DNA from: Thauera phenylacetica B4P | GTDB lineage: Bacteria > Pseudomonadota > Gammaproteobacteria > Burkholderiales > Rhodocyclaceae | Assembly: GCF_000310225.1 (NCBI RefSeq) | Contig: NZ_AMXF01000006.1 | Coordinates: 1-52,602 of the forward strand | DNA: 52,602 nt | Direction: 5' to 3' | In this document: in pieces, positions 1-7,877 of the stretch | Numbering within the stretch: position 1 is the stretch's first letter | How the letters are laid out: each line of letters opens with the position of its first letter | Notes under the pieces: model-generated | Told to the model about the DNA's origin: nothing | The model's database searches: none | Seen by the model: the letters and a program-made list of their open reading frames with translations, nothing else | Translations under genes and position numbers: made by a program

Positions 1-335
1 GCAACACTTCGCGGCCAATCCGCTTCGATCCGATCTCCACCCGCGCTCGAAGTAGGCAAGAACGCCGCTCGGTTACCGCTTACGGCAAGGCGGGAATGCG
101 CAGCTTTCCGCGCTTGTCGGCTGGCCGACAACGAGCGCAGCGAGGCGTCAGCAAGTAGCCCATCCAGCATTTGAAAAATGCGAGTAGCCCCGGCAAGGGA
201 GCCGGTGGGCATACCTGCGTACCCGCCGACGGCGGGCCGTCCATAGCCTTGCGCTGTGGGCGGGCAGGTTGTCCACGGGCGGACGCGCAGCGACCAGCGG
301 GAGCGAAGGCTGTTTCCTCTTGTCCCTTCGTTGCC
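1..335. other. Left-edge intergenic region with hairpin repeat element
   Basis: I see no convincing gene here; open frames through this stretch look like GC-rich shadows. About 148-300 carries a structured element (a GCATTTGAAAAATGC hairpin, then GAGTAGCC, then a TGTCCACGGG motif followed by GGACGCGCAGCG) that recurs near 4.06-4.16 kb and, inverted, near 4.74-4.84 kb. The sequence at about 88-135 resembles the stretch upstream of the second kfrA-like gene (about 5.12-5.18 kb), so both kfrA modules carry similar upstream DNA. Confidence 0.5.
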
Positions 336-389
336 GTTACGTTATCATAACGTAACACGTTACGATGTTACGATGCAAAGGAGGTAGCC
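336..389 (+). promoter_or_regulatory. Palindromic operator upstream of kfrA-like gene
   Basis: Positions 336-356 form a 21-bp odd-centred palindrome with arms GTTACGTTAT and ATAACGTAAC. Two adjacent direct GTTACGAT repeats follow at 359-366 and 367-374, and a strong ribosome binding site (AAGGAGG) lies just before the ATG at 390. KfrA-family proteins are known to repress their own promoters by binding inverted and direct repeats, so this is the likely autoregulatory site. The assignment to this protein is inference. Confidence 0.6.
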
Positions 390-1028
390 ATGCAGCAGGT
401 CGTCACTCAACAGGCGGTTGATGCCGCCGCTGATGCCATCGTCGCCGCAGGCGGCAAGCCCACCTTCCGACTGATCCAGCAGCGGGTCGGCGGATCGTTC
501 ACCACGCTCAAGCCGATGCTGGCTGACTGGGAGACCCGGCGCGAGAAAGGCGAAGAGGCTGCCGTAGAAGTGCCGGACGCCCTGCTGGCACGCGGGGCAG
601 ACCTCGTGCGCAGCATCTACGCCGAGGTAGCTCAGCAGGCGCGGGTGGAGTCCGAGGCAGTGCGCAAGGATGCGGAGGCCCGCGTGAACGCAATGAAGGC
701 CGAACTGGCCGAGGCGACCGAAGAAATCGCCCGACTGGAAGCGCAGGATGCCGCCCGTGCTGATGAGCTTACCGCGTTGCGAGAGGCAAATCGGGCGCTG
801 GAATTGAAGGTTGGCCGTCTGGAAGAGCGTGCCGAGCACGCGACGCGCATGGAGGCGGAGCTTCGCGAGACTCGCTCTGCTCTTGGGAAGGCCGAGCAGC
901 AGGTGATCGACCTGCAAGGGCAGCTTGCCAAGGCTGGCGATGTTCAGCGGCAGCTTGCCAGCCTCGAAGAGCGGCTGGCAGCGGCTGGCGTTGCGCCGAA
1001 GGGTGTCAAGAAAAACAGGAGCGAGTGA
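390..1028 (+). CDS. kfrA: KfrA-like DNA-binding coiled-coil protein (copy 1)
   Basis: A 212-residue protein in KfrA layout. The N-terminal helix-turn-helix domain (about residues 1-60) resembles the plasmid replication region DNA-binding domain, with GGKPTFRLIQQRVGGSFTTL as the recognition segment. A long alanine- and glutamate-rich coiled coil follows (about 70-200). KfrA proteins are autorepressors that form nucleoid-like filaments and help plasmid stability. The start at 390 is set by AAGGAGG seven bases upstream. The stop overlaps the start of the next 73-residue gene, so the two are probably translationally coupled. A second, longer paralogue lies at 5296-6348 with a related small gene downstream. 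Confidence 0.85.
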   Translation: MQQVVTQQAVDAAADAIVAAGGKPTFRLIQQRVGGSFTTLKPMLADWETRREKGEEAAVEVPDALLARGADLVRSIYAEVAQQARVESEAVRKDAEARVNAMKAELAEATEEIARLEAQDAARADELTALREANRALELKVGRLEERAEHATRMEAELRETRSALGKAEQQVIDLQGQLAKAGDVQRQLASLEERLAAAGVAPKGVKKNRSE

Positions 1029-1249
1029 TGCCGACCGCCGCCGAATATCAGAAATTGGCCGACGAGCTTCGGCAGCTTGGTGCGGTGTTCACTCAGGCAA
1101 TCAATCTGGGCGATCAGGAACTTGCATTGTGGGCAGCCGGGGCGCTGTCGAGTGCTGCCGCCCAGCCAGCCTGGTGGGCGCGTGAGGCTGCCGAAAACGA
1201 AGCGGCGGCTGTTGCCGCCGCCATCATCATGAAAGCCCGGCAGGGGTAG
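1028..1249 (+). CDS. Small conserved protein paired with KfrA (copy 1)
   Basis: A 73-residue protein starting at the ATG that overlaps the kfrA stop by one base; a GTG at 1025 is an alternative start. It has the same length as the protein encoded at 6511-6732 and shares its pattern: PTxxExQxLxDxxRxxGA near the start, KPAWWARE or QPAWWARE near residue 50, and a short alanine/isoleucine-rich C-terminal helix. I know no family name. Its repeated position directly after a kfrA-like gene suggests it works with KfrA or its filament. Function unknown. Confidence 0.7.
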   Translation: MPTAAEYQKLADELRQLGAVFTQAINLGDQELALWAAGALSSAAAQPAWWAREAAENEAAAVAAAIIMKARQG

Positions 1250-1251
1250 GC

Positions 1252-1563
1252 TTACTGCTCCTCCATCACCTCCTGCTCGATCCGCATCTGGAGCATCGAG
1301 ATGTATGCCAGCAGCGTGATTTTCTCGACGAGATCAAATCGGTCGCAGTAGATGACCAGTTCCTCGCGGCGGTATTCCCGCTGCCGTCGGCAACTAGACG
1401 GAATCAGCACGATCCGAGGTTCTGGCCTGCGTTTTCGGGGCGCGAACGGCAGCAACTCCAAGATCACGCCGGGGCACGAGCGCATGGCCTGGACAAACCT
1501 CTGCCGTTCTTCCTTCTCCATGCAGAGACGTTCCATCACGTCTGGATGTAGAAACACAAACAT
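1252..1563 (-). CDS. Hypothetical protein, 103 residues
   Basis: A small basic protein beginning MFVFLHPDVMERL, with a central arginine-rich stretch (RKRRPEPRIVLIPSSCRRQR) and a C-terminal hydrophobic helix (about residues 75-100). It is convergent with the preceding gene, ends two bases after it, and lies just downstream of the M23 peptidase gene on the same strand, so it is probably the last gene of that fragment of operon. No family recognised. It has no counterpart beside the second M23 copy at 30100-31224, so it marks where the duplicated block stops. Confidence 0.5.
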   Translation of the reverse strand: MFVFLHPDVMERLCMEKEERQRFVQAMRSCPGVILELLPFAPRKRRPEPRIVLIPSSCRRQREYRREELVIYCDRFDLVEKITLLAYISMLQMRIEQEVMEEQ

Positions 1564-1577
1564 GTTGCCTTCCTCCG

Positions 1578-2702
1578 CTATTGGATGCTGCGCGACACGC
1601 CGCCGCGCTGCGCCCGATCATGTGCTGTGGCAGTCTGCTTGCGCAGCCGCTCAGTCTTCTGTGACGTGTAGGTGGCCAGCAGAGCTTCGACACGCTCCTT
1701 CTTGCGGTAGATCGCCTCAGACAAGTAGTTGCTGACGCCAACGGCATGGACGTAATCCGACCAGAGCGCCCGGCTGGATACCTTGGTGACGTTGTTGTTC
1801 CACTCGGCGTCGCCGAACCGGCGTCCGGCCTCGGTCAGCAGCATCTCTTGGGTACTCATCGTCTGGTAGCCGCCAATCGGCGCGGTCGGTAGCGAGCCGT
1901 AGCCGTCCTTGTCCGACAGCCACTCGGTGGGAGACTTGCCCTCGGCAGCGGCCAGCGCCGCGTCCGCATTCGCCGCCGCGACTTGTGCTGGCTCGAACTT
2001 GACGTTCGGAGCTACGCCACCGGGAGGGACGCTGCCGAACAGGATGGCGTGCTGCTCCTTAGTGTCCTTGCCCAAAATCGGGTAGTGCTGCGGATTGCCG
2101 TCTTGGATCGGGAACGTCGCGCAGAAATACGGGGCCGGATCGGTCTTCCAGCCGATACCTTGCTGCTGATTGAACGCGGACGGCAGTTGGCCGGGGTTGA
2201 AGGTGCCTTTCGATGCGCTCTGAGTGAAAGCCTTGGCGCGGGCCTCATCTTTCTGCGCGGTGCCGTAGGTGAAGTGCAGGTGCTTCACCATCGCGTCGCT
2301 GGGTGTGTTCCCGGACAGGCCAATGTACTGCCCGGCTTTGACCTCCATGCCCTGTTTCAGGCCGGTGGCAAAGCCGCTCATGTGGTAGTACGCCACCACG
2401 TCGCCATTGCTGCGCTCGATGAGGATCGCGTTGCCCGCCGAGCGCCGGTTGCCGATGAAGGTGATCTTGCCGTCCGTGGTGGCGTACAGGGGCTGCGATG
2501 CGCCGCTGGTCGAGAAATCCAGACCATCGTGCATGTGCGGCTTCTGGTTGGCGCTGCCGAAGTTCCCCGCACCTTCACCCCGGAATTTGCCGAAGCGCCC
2601 GGAGACGGTTTGCTTTTCGGTTGGCGACACCATGCAGGTATTGGCCAGTGCCGGAGTCACGGCCACCAGTGCGGCCAGAGCAAGCAGCTTGTGCATGGTC
2701 AT
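1578..2702 (-). CDS. M23-family peptidoglycan peptidase, secreted (copy 1)
   Basis: A 374-residue protein with a signal peptide (MTMHKLLALAALVAVTPALA) and an M23/LytM-type domain. The HDGLDF motif (about residue 58) and HLHF (about residue 142) supply the zinc ligands typical of these D,D-endopeptidases, and GIGWKTDPAPYFC follows. Such proteins open the cell wall for transfer apparatus assembly. This copy is nearly identical to the gene at 30100-31224 and collinear with it over the whole reading frame; the two differ most in the last 30 codons. This copy is outside the transfer operon, next to a fragment of its neighbour, so it is probably the transposed duplicate. Confidence 0.85.
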   Translation of the reverse strand: MTMHKLLALAALVAVTPALANTCMVSPTEKQTVSGRFGKFRGEGAGNFGSANQKPHMHDGLDFSTSGASQPLYATTDGKITFIGNRRSAGNAILIERSNGDVVAYYHMSGFATGLKQGMEVKAGQYIGLSGNTPSDAMVKHLHFTYGTAQKDEARAKAFTQSASKGTFNPGQLPSAFNQQQGIGWKTDPAPYFCATFPIQDGNPQHYPILGKDTKEQHAILFGSVPPGGVAPNVKFEPAQVAAANADAALAAAEGKSPTEWLSDKDGYGSLPTAPIGGYQTMSTQEMLLTEAGRRFGDAEWNNNVTKVSSRALWSDYVHAVGVSNYLSEAIYRKKERVEALLATYTSQKTERLRKQTATAHDRAQRGGVSRSIQ

Positions 2703-2822
2703 GGCTCCCGGTACTCGTTTTCGTGGGCGGCATAGGTGCCGTCGATGGTGCAGGTCAGTTGCACCGATTCCGGCCCGAAGGGCTGATCGGCCATCAGGCC
2801 ACCCATCGGGGTTTTGCGGTTG
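2699..2822 (-). pseudogene. 3' fragment of periplasmic transfer-region protein
   Basis: The last 41 or so codons (NRKTPMGGLMADQPFGPESV and onward) match the C terminus of the 175-residue signal-peptide protein at 31221-31748. The match ends sharply at 2822, corresponding to 31344. Upstream sequence in the same frame is unrelated, so this is a remnant copied along with the M23 gene. Its end overlaps the M23 start exactly as in the intact operon. Confidence 0.8.
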
Positions 2823-3188
2823 TGAGCACGGTCATCCTCAACGATGTAAAACAGCGTGTTTTTGGTCATTTTGGGTGATGTTCGAGGCCTGAAGTCCCTC
2901 ATCTTCGATGACCAAAAGTTTTTCTGAAATATCAGCGCGTTATCGACTCCGTTCGGGCACGGTTTGTGCTTTACGTACTGGCGCGCGCTGCGTGCAGAGT
3001 CAGCCCTACTGCCTGGCGACAACTCGCCCGGAACGTAGGCGTTGTCAAGGCTGCGGGCGTAGCCCGCACCCGAAGGGCATGGCCTTGAAAACGCCGGAGT
3101 GCAGGGCACCCTCGCGTTCAAGCAGAAGGGCGGATCGGCGTTCATGCGGCAGTTCACCATCGCGGAGGGTGACCATCACAACATCAAA
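2823..3188. other. Rearranged intergenic stretch before split rep gene
   Basis: About 365 bp with no recognised gene. It has an inverted pair (TTTTTGGTCAT near 2860 and ATGACCAAAAG near 2910) that could form a hairpin. It ends with a short coding-like segment (DHHNIKSGDHTQ, about 3170-3188) resembling RDHRNIKSGDHTQ at about 42.99-43.03 kb. That segment is fused in frame to the body of the replication protein. The stretch looks like a junction between two formerly separate pieces of DNA. Confidence 0.5.
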
Positions 3189-4028
3189 TCCGGTGATCAC
3201 ACTCAGAAAGCCGTCTATGAGGCGTTCGCCGCCCGTCTGGACGCTGACACAGACTTCCACAGCGGGCCGGTCGCCAAAACTCCCGGCCATCCGTGGTGGC
3301 TGACATGGGAGATACACAGCCACATCTATGAGCTGGGCGAGCTGGCCGACTATGTGGAGCTGGCCGTGTCCTCGCCGTGGGGTAAAGGGCCGCAGCTCGA
3401 TGAGGTCAGCCATTCGCGGCACTGCATCTTGTTCGAGCACCTGCGCTACTACGCCTATTCCATCGTCAACCGCGAGCGCGAAAAGGGGTCATTCTCGACC
3501 TTCACCCGCTTGCTGGAAGCCTACGCACATAACCGCAACAGTTTCCAGAAGCTCGGCTTCTCCGGCGACCTGCCCCTGTCCTCGCTGCGCGCCACGGTGA
3601 AATCGGTCGCCCGCTGGACATGGGATCGTTACAGGGGCGATAGCCGCTGCCATCGAGGCGTGATGCAGCTCGATAAGGACTTGCCGCTGGTTGAGCGGCA
3701 GCGACTTGCAGCCGCACGCACGCACGAGGTCAGGCAGAAGGCCACAGAGTCCAAGGTTCGGGCTGCCTGCCGCCAGCTCCAGCAGAAGGGCGAAACCCTC
3801 ACTCAAGCCGCTATTGCGCGTCTGGCGGGCCTCTCTCGACAGACAGTCGCGGCCTATAAGCATGTCCTGGCCGAAGTGCTCAAGCCAGCAGTTGTCGCCG
3901 TATTGGAGGTGGTCGCAGCACCCAGATCGGATGTTAAGCATGGTGTACATCAGGTATCTGCCCCCCGTGCCTCGTTGGTTGATTTGATTGCCAAGGGGTT
4001 GGATTTGGAGCCTCTCGATTCTTCGTAG
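3189..4028 (+). pseudogene. 3' part of plasmid replication initiator (replicase type)
   Basis: From KAVYEAFAARLDADTDF to the stop the translation reads as the C-terminal two thirds of a replicase-type initiator: a HPWWLTWEIHSHIYELGELA segment, FEHLRYYAYSIVNRERE, and a late helix-turn-helix (AAIARLAGLSRQTVAAYK). The missing N-terminal third is at 39179-39556 and ends at PIQYMKA, so the two pieces abut at KA. The frame here stays open upstream to an ATG at 3099, so a chimeric protein could be made, but its first 30 or so residues are not replicase-like. An inverted-repeat region with DnaA-box-like sequences follows directly. Confidence 0.75.
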
Positions 4029-4194
4029 TGCTGTCTGGGGGGCTTTCGCTTTTGAGTAGCCCCAGCATTTTTTAAATGCGAGTAGCCGTAAGGAGGGCGG
4101 TGGGTAACTCGCCAGAGTTATCCACGGGCCGACGCGCAGCGCCGAAGGCGCGAAGTAGTAGTCCTGCCGCCCATCGGGCGGCTTCCCCCTCGGG
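4029..4194. repeat. Left arm of long inverted repeat, with DnaA-box-like site
   Basis: A hairpin (GCATTTTTTAAATGC, about 4065-4079) is followed by GAGTAGCCGTAAGGAGGGCG, then TTATCCACG at 4118-4126, then GGACGCGCAGCG-like sequence. The block from about 4064 to 4155 is repeated in inverted orientation at about 4738-4835. TTATCCACG differs from the DnaA-box consensus TTATCCACA at one base. Its position right after a replication protein gene makes this a candidate part of oriV. That role is inferred. Confidence 0.5.
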
Positions 4195-4533
4195 GTGATG
4201 GATGGAGGTTTGTTGGTGATGGCAAAGAGATCATTTAGCCCTGAGCTGCTGGAGTCGCTTCGGTCGATGGTTGTGACAAAGGCTCTTGATGCCCTCGGGC
4301 TGCATTGGAAGCGCGATCCGGATTTTCAGCCGGTGAAGGATGCGGCCACGATCCGGTTGCATGTTGCAGTTGGTGGCCAGGTTTTCGAGCTGCTGGTGAC
4401 TGGTGCCAAGTTTTTCGATACCCGTGCAGACAAAGGTGGTGGCGGTGCGATTGATCTGGCTATGCACCTCTTGCGGCTCGACTTCGTTGCGGCGGTTAAG
4501 CGGTTGTCGTCCTCGCGTGTTTCCAGCGTTTGA
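4195..4533 (+). CDS. Primase-like N-terminal domain protein, 112 residues
   Basis: A short protein with the pattern DPDFQPVKDAATIRLHVAV then FDTRADKGGGGAIDLAMHLL. That resembles the N-terminal region of mobile-element DUF3991/TOPRIM primase-type proteins, where the GGGGAIDL segment precedes the catalytic part. The downstream TOPRIM part is absent, so this is either a stand-alone domain or a 5' remnant. ATGs at 4195, 4198 and 4219 are possible starts; GGTGATGG spacing favours neither strongly. It sits between the two arms of the inverted repeat. Confidence 0.55.
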   Translation: MMDGGLLVMAKRSFSPELLESLRSMVVTKALDALGLHWKRDPDFQPVKDAATIRLHVAVGGQVFELLVTGAKFFDTRADKGGGGAIDLAMHLLRLDFVAAVKRLSSSRVSSV

Positions 4534-4821
4534 GTGGTGGATTTCAAGCCTTCGGCGACCGCGAAACCTTGCCGGTTTCGGGCTTCCCGCGTCCGATCTT
4601 GCCGGACTGGCCGCGTGGGCAGGCTCGGTGGGCTACGCCCTTGAACCTACCCACACGTAGAGGCTATTCAACAGCATCCGCGTCAAGGGGCCGTGTCCTC
4701 GCTGCGCTGCGGGCCGCACCAACCCCTTGACCCGGTTCTTTCGCGCCCTTTGGGCGCTGCGCGTCGGCCCGTGGATAACTCTGGCGAGTTACCCACCGCC
4801 CTCCTTACGGCTACTCGTCAT
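4534..4821. repeat. Right arm of long inverted repeat
   Basis: No gene is seen here. Positions about 4738-4835 are the near-perfect inverted copy of about 4064-4155, including the reversed DnaA-box-like CGTGGATAA at 4770-4778, CGCCCTCCTTACGGCTACTC and a TCATTTAAAAAATGA hairpin. The arms enclose the primase-like gene. Candidate origin-associated structure or a paired repetitive element. Confidence 0.5.
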
Positions 4822-5091
4822 TTAAAAAATGACCGGAGCTACTTGAAAAGCAGCTTGCTGCTTCCTGCCGGTGGTGTCGTGACGCCAAGATGGTGATGTG
4901 TTTTCACTTGCCCATCGGAGGCCCAAGTCATGCAAGTCACCATCCGTCGATTTCCCTGTGCTCGTGTTCGAGCGTTCGTTCACGTCGAACGTGTCTTCGA
5001 GGCCGCGTGCGGCATCGGTGACGATCTCGTCGAGCCTGTCCTGCTGGCCGAGGTCTGCCAGCGCGAAGCGGTCTGTCCGCATCTTCACCAA
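4822..5091 (-). CDS. Possible small protein, low confidence
   Basis: A minus-strand frame whose better start is the ATG at 5082 (MRTDRFALADLGQQDRLDEI and onward) reads as a polar, acidic sequence with normal composition. A GAGGG lies a little upstream. No family is recognised, and overlapping plus-strand frames are no better. The C-terminal codons run into the inverted-repeat arm, which argues for a recent or spurious end. Confidence 0.3.
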   Translation of the reverse strand: MVKMRTDRFALADLGQQDRLDEIVTDAARGLEDTFDVNERSNTSTGKSTDGDLHDLGLRWASENTSPSWRHDTTGRKQQAAFQVAPVIF

Positions 5092-5295
5092 TGCCCTCTG
5101 CGGAGCCGGGCGACGGCGACGGAATAGCGCAGTCTTTCCGGCGTCGGCGGCTGGCCAGCCAACGCGCCGCAGGCGAGGCGGCAGCTCGTGCTCGACATCC
5201 GGGAGGACAGGCGACCTTTTTAGTTTGTTAGTTTATTTGTTTGTTTCTTTGTTTGTTGTGTTATAATGAGGCCATCATGTGATGGAGGATCGGTT
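5092..5295 (+). promoter_or_regulatory. Upstream region and operator of second kfrA-like gene
   Basis: About 5110-5180 resembles the DNA at about 88-135 upstream of kfrA copy 1 and includes the palindrome GGCTGGCCAGCC. From 5219 to 5260 the strand is a T-rich run of GTTTGTTT-like direct repeats. TATAAT at 5262-5267 is a good -10 box. The palindrome CCATCATGTGATGG (5272-5285) sits between it and the GGAGG ribosome binding site. This is a plausible autorepressed promoter. Confidence 0.6.
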
Positions 5296-6348
5296 ATGCG
5301 CCCTGCTGAGTTTTCCCCGGAAGAGATCGTCGCGGCTGGTGAAGCCCTTGTGGCCGCTGGTCGCAATGTGACCGGCTTTGCCCTGCGCCAGAAGGTCGGT
5401 GGCGGCAACCCCAATCGCCTCAAGCAAGTGTGGGACGAGCATTTGGCTGCGAAGAACACGACGGAGGCTGAGCCTGTGGCGGAGCTGCCAGTCGAGGTGG
5501 CTGAGGAAGTCGCTGCTGTCACCAAGTCGCTTACTGAGCGACTTGCGACGTTGGCCGTCGAGCTGAACGACAAGGCGGTCAAGGCTGCTGAGCGCCGGGT
5601 CGCCGAAGTGTTGCGCACTGCTGGTGAGCAGCGTGAGCAGGCGGAGCGGGAGCTGGTCGATGCCGCACAGACGGTTGACGAGCTGGAGACACGGTTGGAC
5701 GAGTCGCAGGCGGAAGTTGAATCGCTGGAAAGGCGGCTCAGTGAGGCTCAGTCTCATGGGCAGGCGCAGGCGGTCGAGCTGGCCCAGTTGCGTGAGCGTC
5801 TGGTTGCCACTGAGCAAGCTGCACGGGCCACTGCTGATGCCCACGAAGCCGTGCGCTCGGAGCTGGATGCTGCCCGTCGCGACGCAGGCGTGAAGATCGA
5901 GGCGCTGCGGGATGAGCTGGCTCAGTTGCGTGAGCGATTGGCGGCGTCTGAACAAGCGGCCAAGGTTGCAGCGGAAACTCACGCTCGCGAGCTGGAGCAG
6001 GCGCACTCTGAAACGAAGACGGTACGGGCCGAGCTTGATGCGGCTCGTCGTGAGGCTTCAGAGAAGATTGAGGCGCTGAGAGGTGAGTTGGCCGAGCAAA
6101 AGGCCAAAGCCGCTGCTGATGCTCAGGCACACGCCGATTACCGGGCGCGGATGGAGCAGGATGCAGCGCGGATTACCGAGCTGCTGGGGCAGGCAAAAGA
6201 GGCTCAGGAGGTTGCTCGGCATGATGCGGCAGAAGCCCGTGAATCTGCTGCAAAGCTGGCGGGTCAGTTGGAGGCTGTACAGGCTCAGAATGCCTCTCTA
6301 CTTGCGGCTGTCCAGCAGAGGTCTGATCGCGGTTCGGGTGGCAAATGA
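5296..6348 (+). CDS. kfrA: KfrA-like DNA-binding coiled-coil protein (copy 2)
   Basis: A 350-residue protein with an N-terminal KfrA-type DNA-binding domain (about 1-60; GRNVTGFALRQKVGGGNPNR) and a very long coiled coil to about residue 345. Within the coiled coil a segment is internally repeated: LAQLRERL..EQAA.AA is seen twice, and RxELDAARR.A..KIEALR.EL twice. The start at 5296 follows GGAGG. It is co-directional with three small downstream genes, and its stop overlaps the next start (ATGA). It is longer than copy 1 but organised the same way. Probably autoregulated through the palindrome at 5272-5285. Confidence 0.85.
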   Translation: MRPAEFSPEEIVAAGEALVAAGRNVTGFALRQKVGGGNPNRLKQVWDEHLAAKNTTEAEPVAELPVEVAEEVAAVTKSLTERLATLAVELNDKAVKAAERRVAEVLRTAGEQREQAERELVDAAQTVDELETRLDESQAEVESLERRLSEAQSHGQAQAVELAQLRERLVATEQAARATADAHEAVRSELDAARRDAGVKIEALRDELAQLRERLAASEQAAKVAAETHARELEQAHSETKTVRAELDAARREASEKIEALRGELAEQKAKAAADAQAHADYRARMEQDAARITELLGQAKEAQEVARHDAAEARESAAKLAGQLEAVQAQNASLLAAVQQRSDRGSGGK

Positions 6349-6524
6349 GTCAAGGATGTGCGTCGGATGATGTGAGGCTGCTGACCCCGGCAGAGCTGGA
6401 TGCTTTGCGTGATGAAATGCAACGTGATGGCGAGTGGGCGCGTGAAGAGCTAGCTCGTCGTCGAGCGGCAAGGATTGCCACGGTTCAAGCCGCGCTTGAG
6501 GATGACGACAATGCCGACACCTGA
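6345..6524 (+). CDS. Hypothetical 59-residue acidic protein
   Basis: Starts at an ATG overlapping the kfrA stop (ATGA) and ends inside the start of the next gene, a classic coupled arrangement. The sequence begins MSQGCASDDVRLLTPAELDA and continues as a charged amphipathic helix (RDEMQRDGEWAREELARRRA) with an acidic tail. No family recognised. It has no counterpart in the first kfrA module. Confidence 0.55.
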   Translation: MSQGCASDDVRLLTPAELDALRDEMQRDGEWAREELARRRAARIATVQAALEDDDNADT

Positions 6525-6732
6525 TGAACTACAGCAACTCTCAGATGACATCCGCCGTGCTGGTGCGATGCTCGTTCAGGTGGCCCATGACGGCGATCCT
6601 GAAATCCTGATGATGATCGTCAATGTGCTTAACGCATGTGCAGCAAAACCTGCATGGTGGGCGCGTGAGGCGCAGGCTGCTGAGGTCGATCAGATCGTTG
6701 CCGACATCATTGAGCGTGCGCGGTCAGGATGA
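6511..6732 (+). CDS. Small conserved protein paired with KfrA (copy 2)
   Basis: A 73-residue paralogue of the gene at 1028-1249, with the same length and the same PAWWAREA motif in the second half. The start chosen is the ATG at 6511 (MPTPDELQQL), which aligns with MPTAAEYQKL of copy 1 and overlaps the previous gene by 14 bases. Its second appearance behind a kfrA-like gene supports a functional link. Role unknown. Confidence 0.7.
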   Translation: MPTPDELQQLSDDIRRAGAMLVQVAHDGDPEILMMIVNVLNACAAKPAWWAREAQAAEVDQIVADIIERARSG

Positions 6733-6768
6733 TTGCGATGAAACGCAAACAAATGCCAGTTGGCCGAC

Positions 6769-7314
6769 TCACGCCTTGTCCTCTCGAGTGGTGCGAAACT
6801 GGCCCATTGCCACGGTCAGCCAGTAGGCCGCCTGATATTGCGGCCACGCTGCATACTCTGGATCGGCTGCGCGATTCTGGACACGCTCATAGAGCGTGCG
6901 AACACGATCAGCGACGGGGCCGCCCGGCTGCTCAATGATGGCGTGCAGCAGCCCGGCAAATGCCTCGTGGTCGCCACGGTTGATGATCTCGTCGATGCCC
7001 GCCAACGATTCCAGCGGATCGCCGGAAAGCCGGACTGACTCTGTATGCTCGCCCTCTGCGCCTAGCTGTCGATCCATCGCCCGACAGACCCAGCGCACAA
7101 ACGCCTCCCACCCTTCCCGCGTGATAACGTCTCGGCCCTCGTGCTGGAAAAAATACTGATCGCGGGCAGTCGTCGGCCATGTCCACCGCAGCAGCCGCTG
7201 CCGCAACTCAAACGGCACACGATCCACATACACGCCGTCCCTATCGCCAAATTCTTGGAAGTAGTCCGACCGGAAAAACAGGAATTGCAGGCTGTTGAGT
7301 TTGTCGATTGCCAT
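6769..7314 (-). CDS. Hypothetical protein, 181 residues, paralogue of 43625 gene
   Basis: Begins MAIDKLNSLQFLFFRSDYFQ. The first 90 or so residues closely match the protein starting at 43625 (shared DRDGVYVD.VPFELR.RLLRW and GRDVITREGWE.FVRWVC). After DRQLGAE the two diverge. No known family. It is the last gene of a four-gene minus-strand operon (8204 down to 6769) next to the mobilisation genes. The extreme 3' end lies close to the 3' end of the kfrA module (convergent). Confidence 0.65.
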   Translation of the reverse strand: MAIDKLNSLQFLFFRSDYFQEFGDRDGVYVDRVPFELRQRLLRWTWPTTARDQYFFQHEGRDVITREGWEAFVRWVCRAMDRQLGAEGEHTESVRLSGDPLESLAGIDEIINRGDHEAFAGLLHAIIEQPGGPVADRVRTLYERVQNRAADPEYAAWPQYQAAYWLTVAMGQFRTTREDKA

Positions 7315-7317
7315 CAG

Positions 7318-7707
7318 TCAGCCCCTGTCGCTCGCCAGCTCGATCAGGCATCCTATGTCATCTAGTGCCACGGTCAGCGCGTCGGATCGTGCTTGCCGGA
7401 CATCGACTCTCATATAGTGGTACTTTGGGGTGCAATGTGCCGTTGCGCCACAGGCATCGGCAAGCACCTTGATTGCCCACCGCCACCTCTCCCAGTGAGG
7501 ACGATCAGGCCAGCGGTCACGCTGGGGCCAGTCGTCGGGGCGGTCGAGTGGATGCCACCCGGCCTCGATGTCGTCCAGCATCTGCCCGATGATTGTCAGC
7601 GCCCGCACCGTATCCGGCGACGGCTCGCCAAGCTCGGCGGCCAGAACGGCAAGTGCCGGGCGTGCTCTGGCGGCGGCTCGCTGTAGATCGTTCATCGTTG
7701 CATCCAT
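7318..7707 (-). CDS. Hypothetical protein, 129 residues
   Basis: Helical protein with a tryptophan/arginine-rich middle (DDWPQRDRWPDRPHWERWRW) and two cysteines near the centre (DACGATAHC). Its start overlaps the end of the preceding small gene by 16 bases, and three bases separate it from the next gene, so it belongs to the same operon. No family recognised. Confidence 0.55.
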   Translation of the reverse strand: MDATMNDLQRAAARARPALAVLAAELGEPSPDTVRALTIIGQMLDDIEAGWHPLDRPDDWPQRDRWPDRPHWERWRWAIKVLADACGATAHCTPKYHYMRVDVRQARSDALTVALDDIGCLIELASDRG

Positions 7708-7877
7708 CGTTTCAGTCGCTCGACGAACGTCATCGGTTTCTTTTTAGCTGGCTCAGTGAGAGGATTCTTCGTCACCCATATGGGTAGTTCAAGAGGCAAT
7801 ACGATTGCTTCCTTGATTACTTTCCTATCTGTTTCTGTTCTCTCACTTGTTGCCACGCATCTACCCTCTTCATGCAC
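7692..7877 (-). CDS. Hypothetical protein, 61 residues
   Basis: A short, basic reading frame (MHEEGRCVATSERTETDRKV) ending KKKPMTFVERLKRWMQR. It abuts the stop of the gene at 7878-8204 and overlaps the 129-residue gene. Its placement in a compact operon supports it as real, but I recognise no family. Confidence 0.45.
   Translation of the reverse strand: MHEEGRCVATSERTETDRKVIKEAIVLPLELPIWVTKNPLTEPAKKKPMTFVERLKRWMQR

Noticed and set aside
80..358. Small minus-strand frame in the left intergenic region
   Set aside because: Runs through the hairpin repeat and the kfrA operator; no start signal or family resemblance.
1983..2735. 250-residue plus-strand frame, repeated at 30505-31257
   Set aside because: Occurs at both M23 copies only because the DNA is duplicated; it is the antisense of a convincing secreted peptidase.
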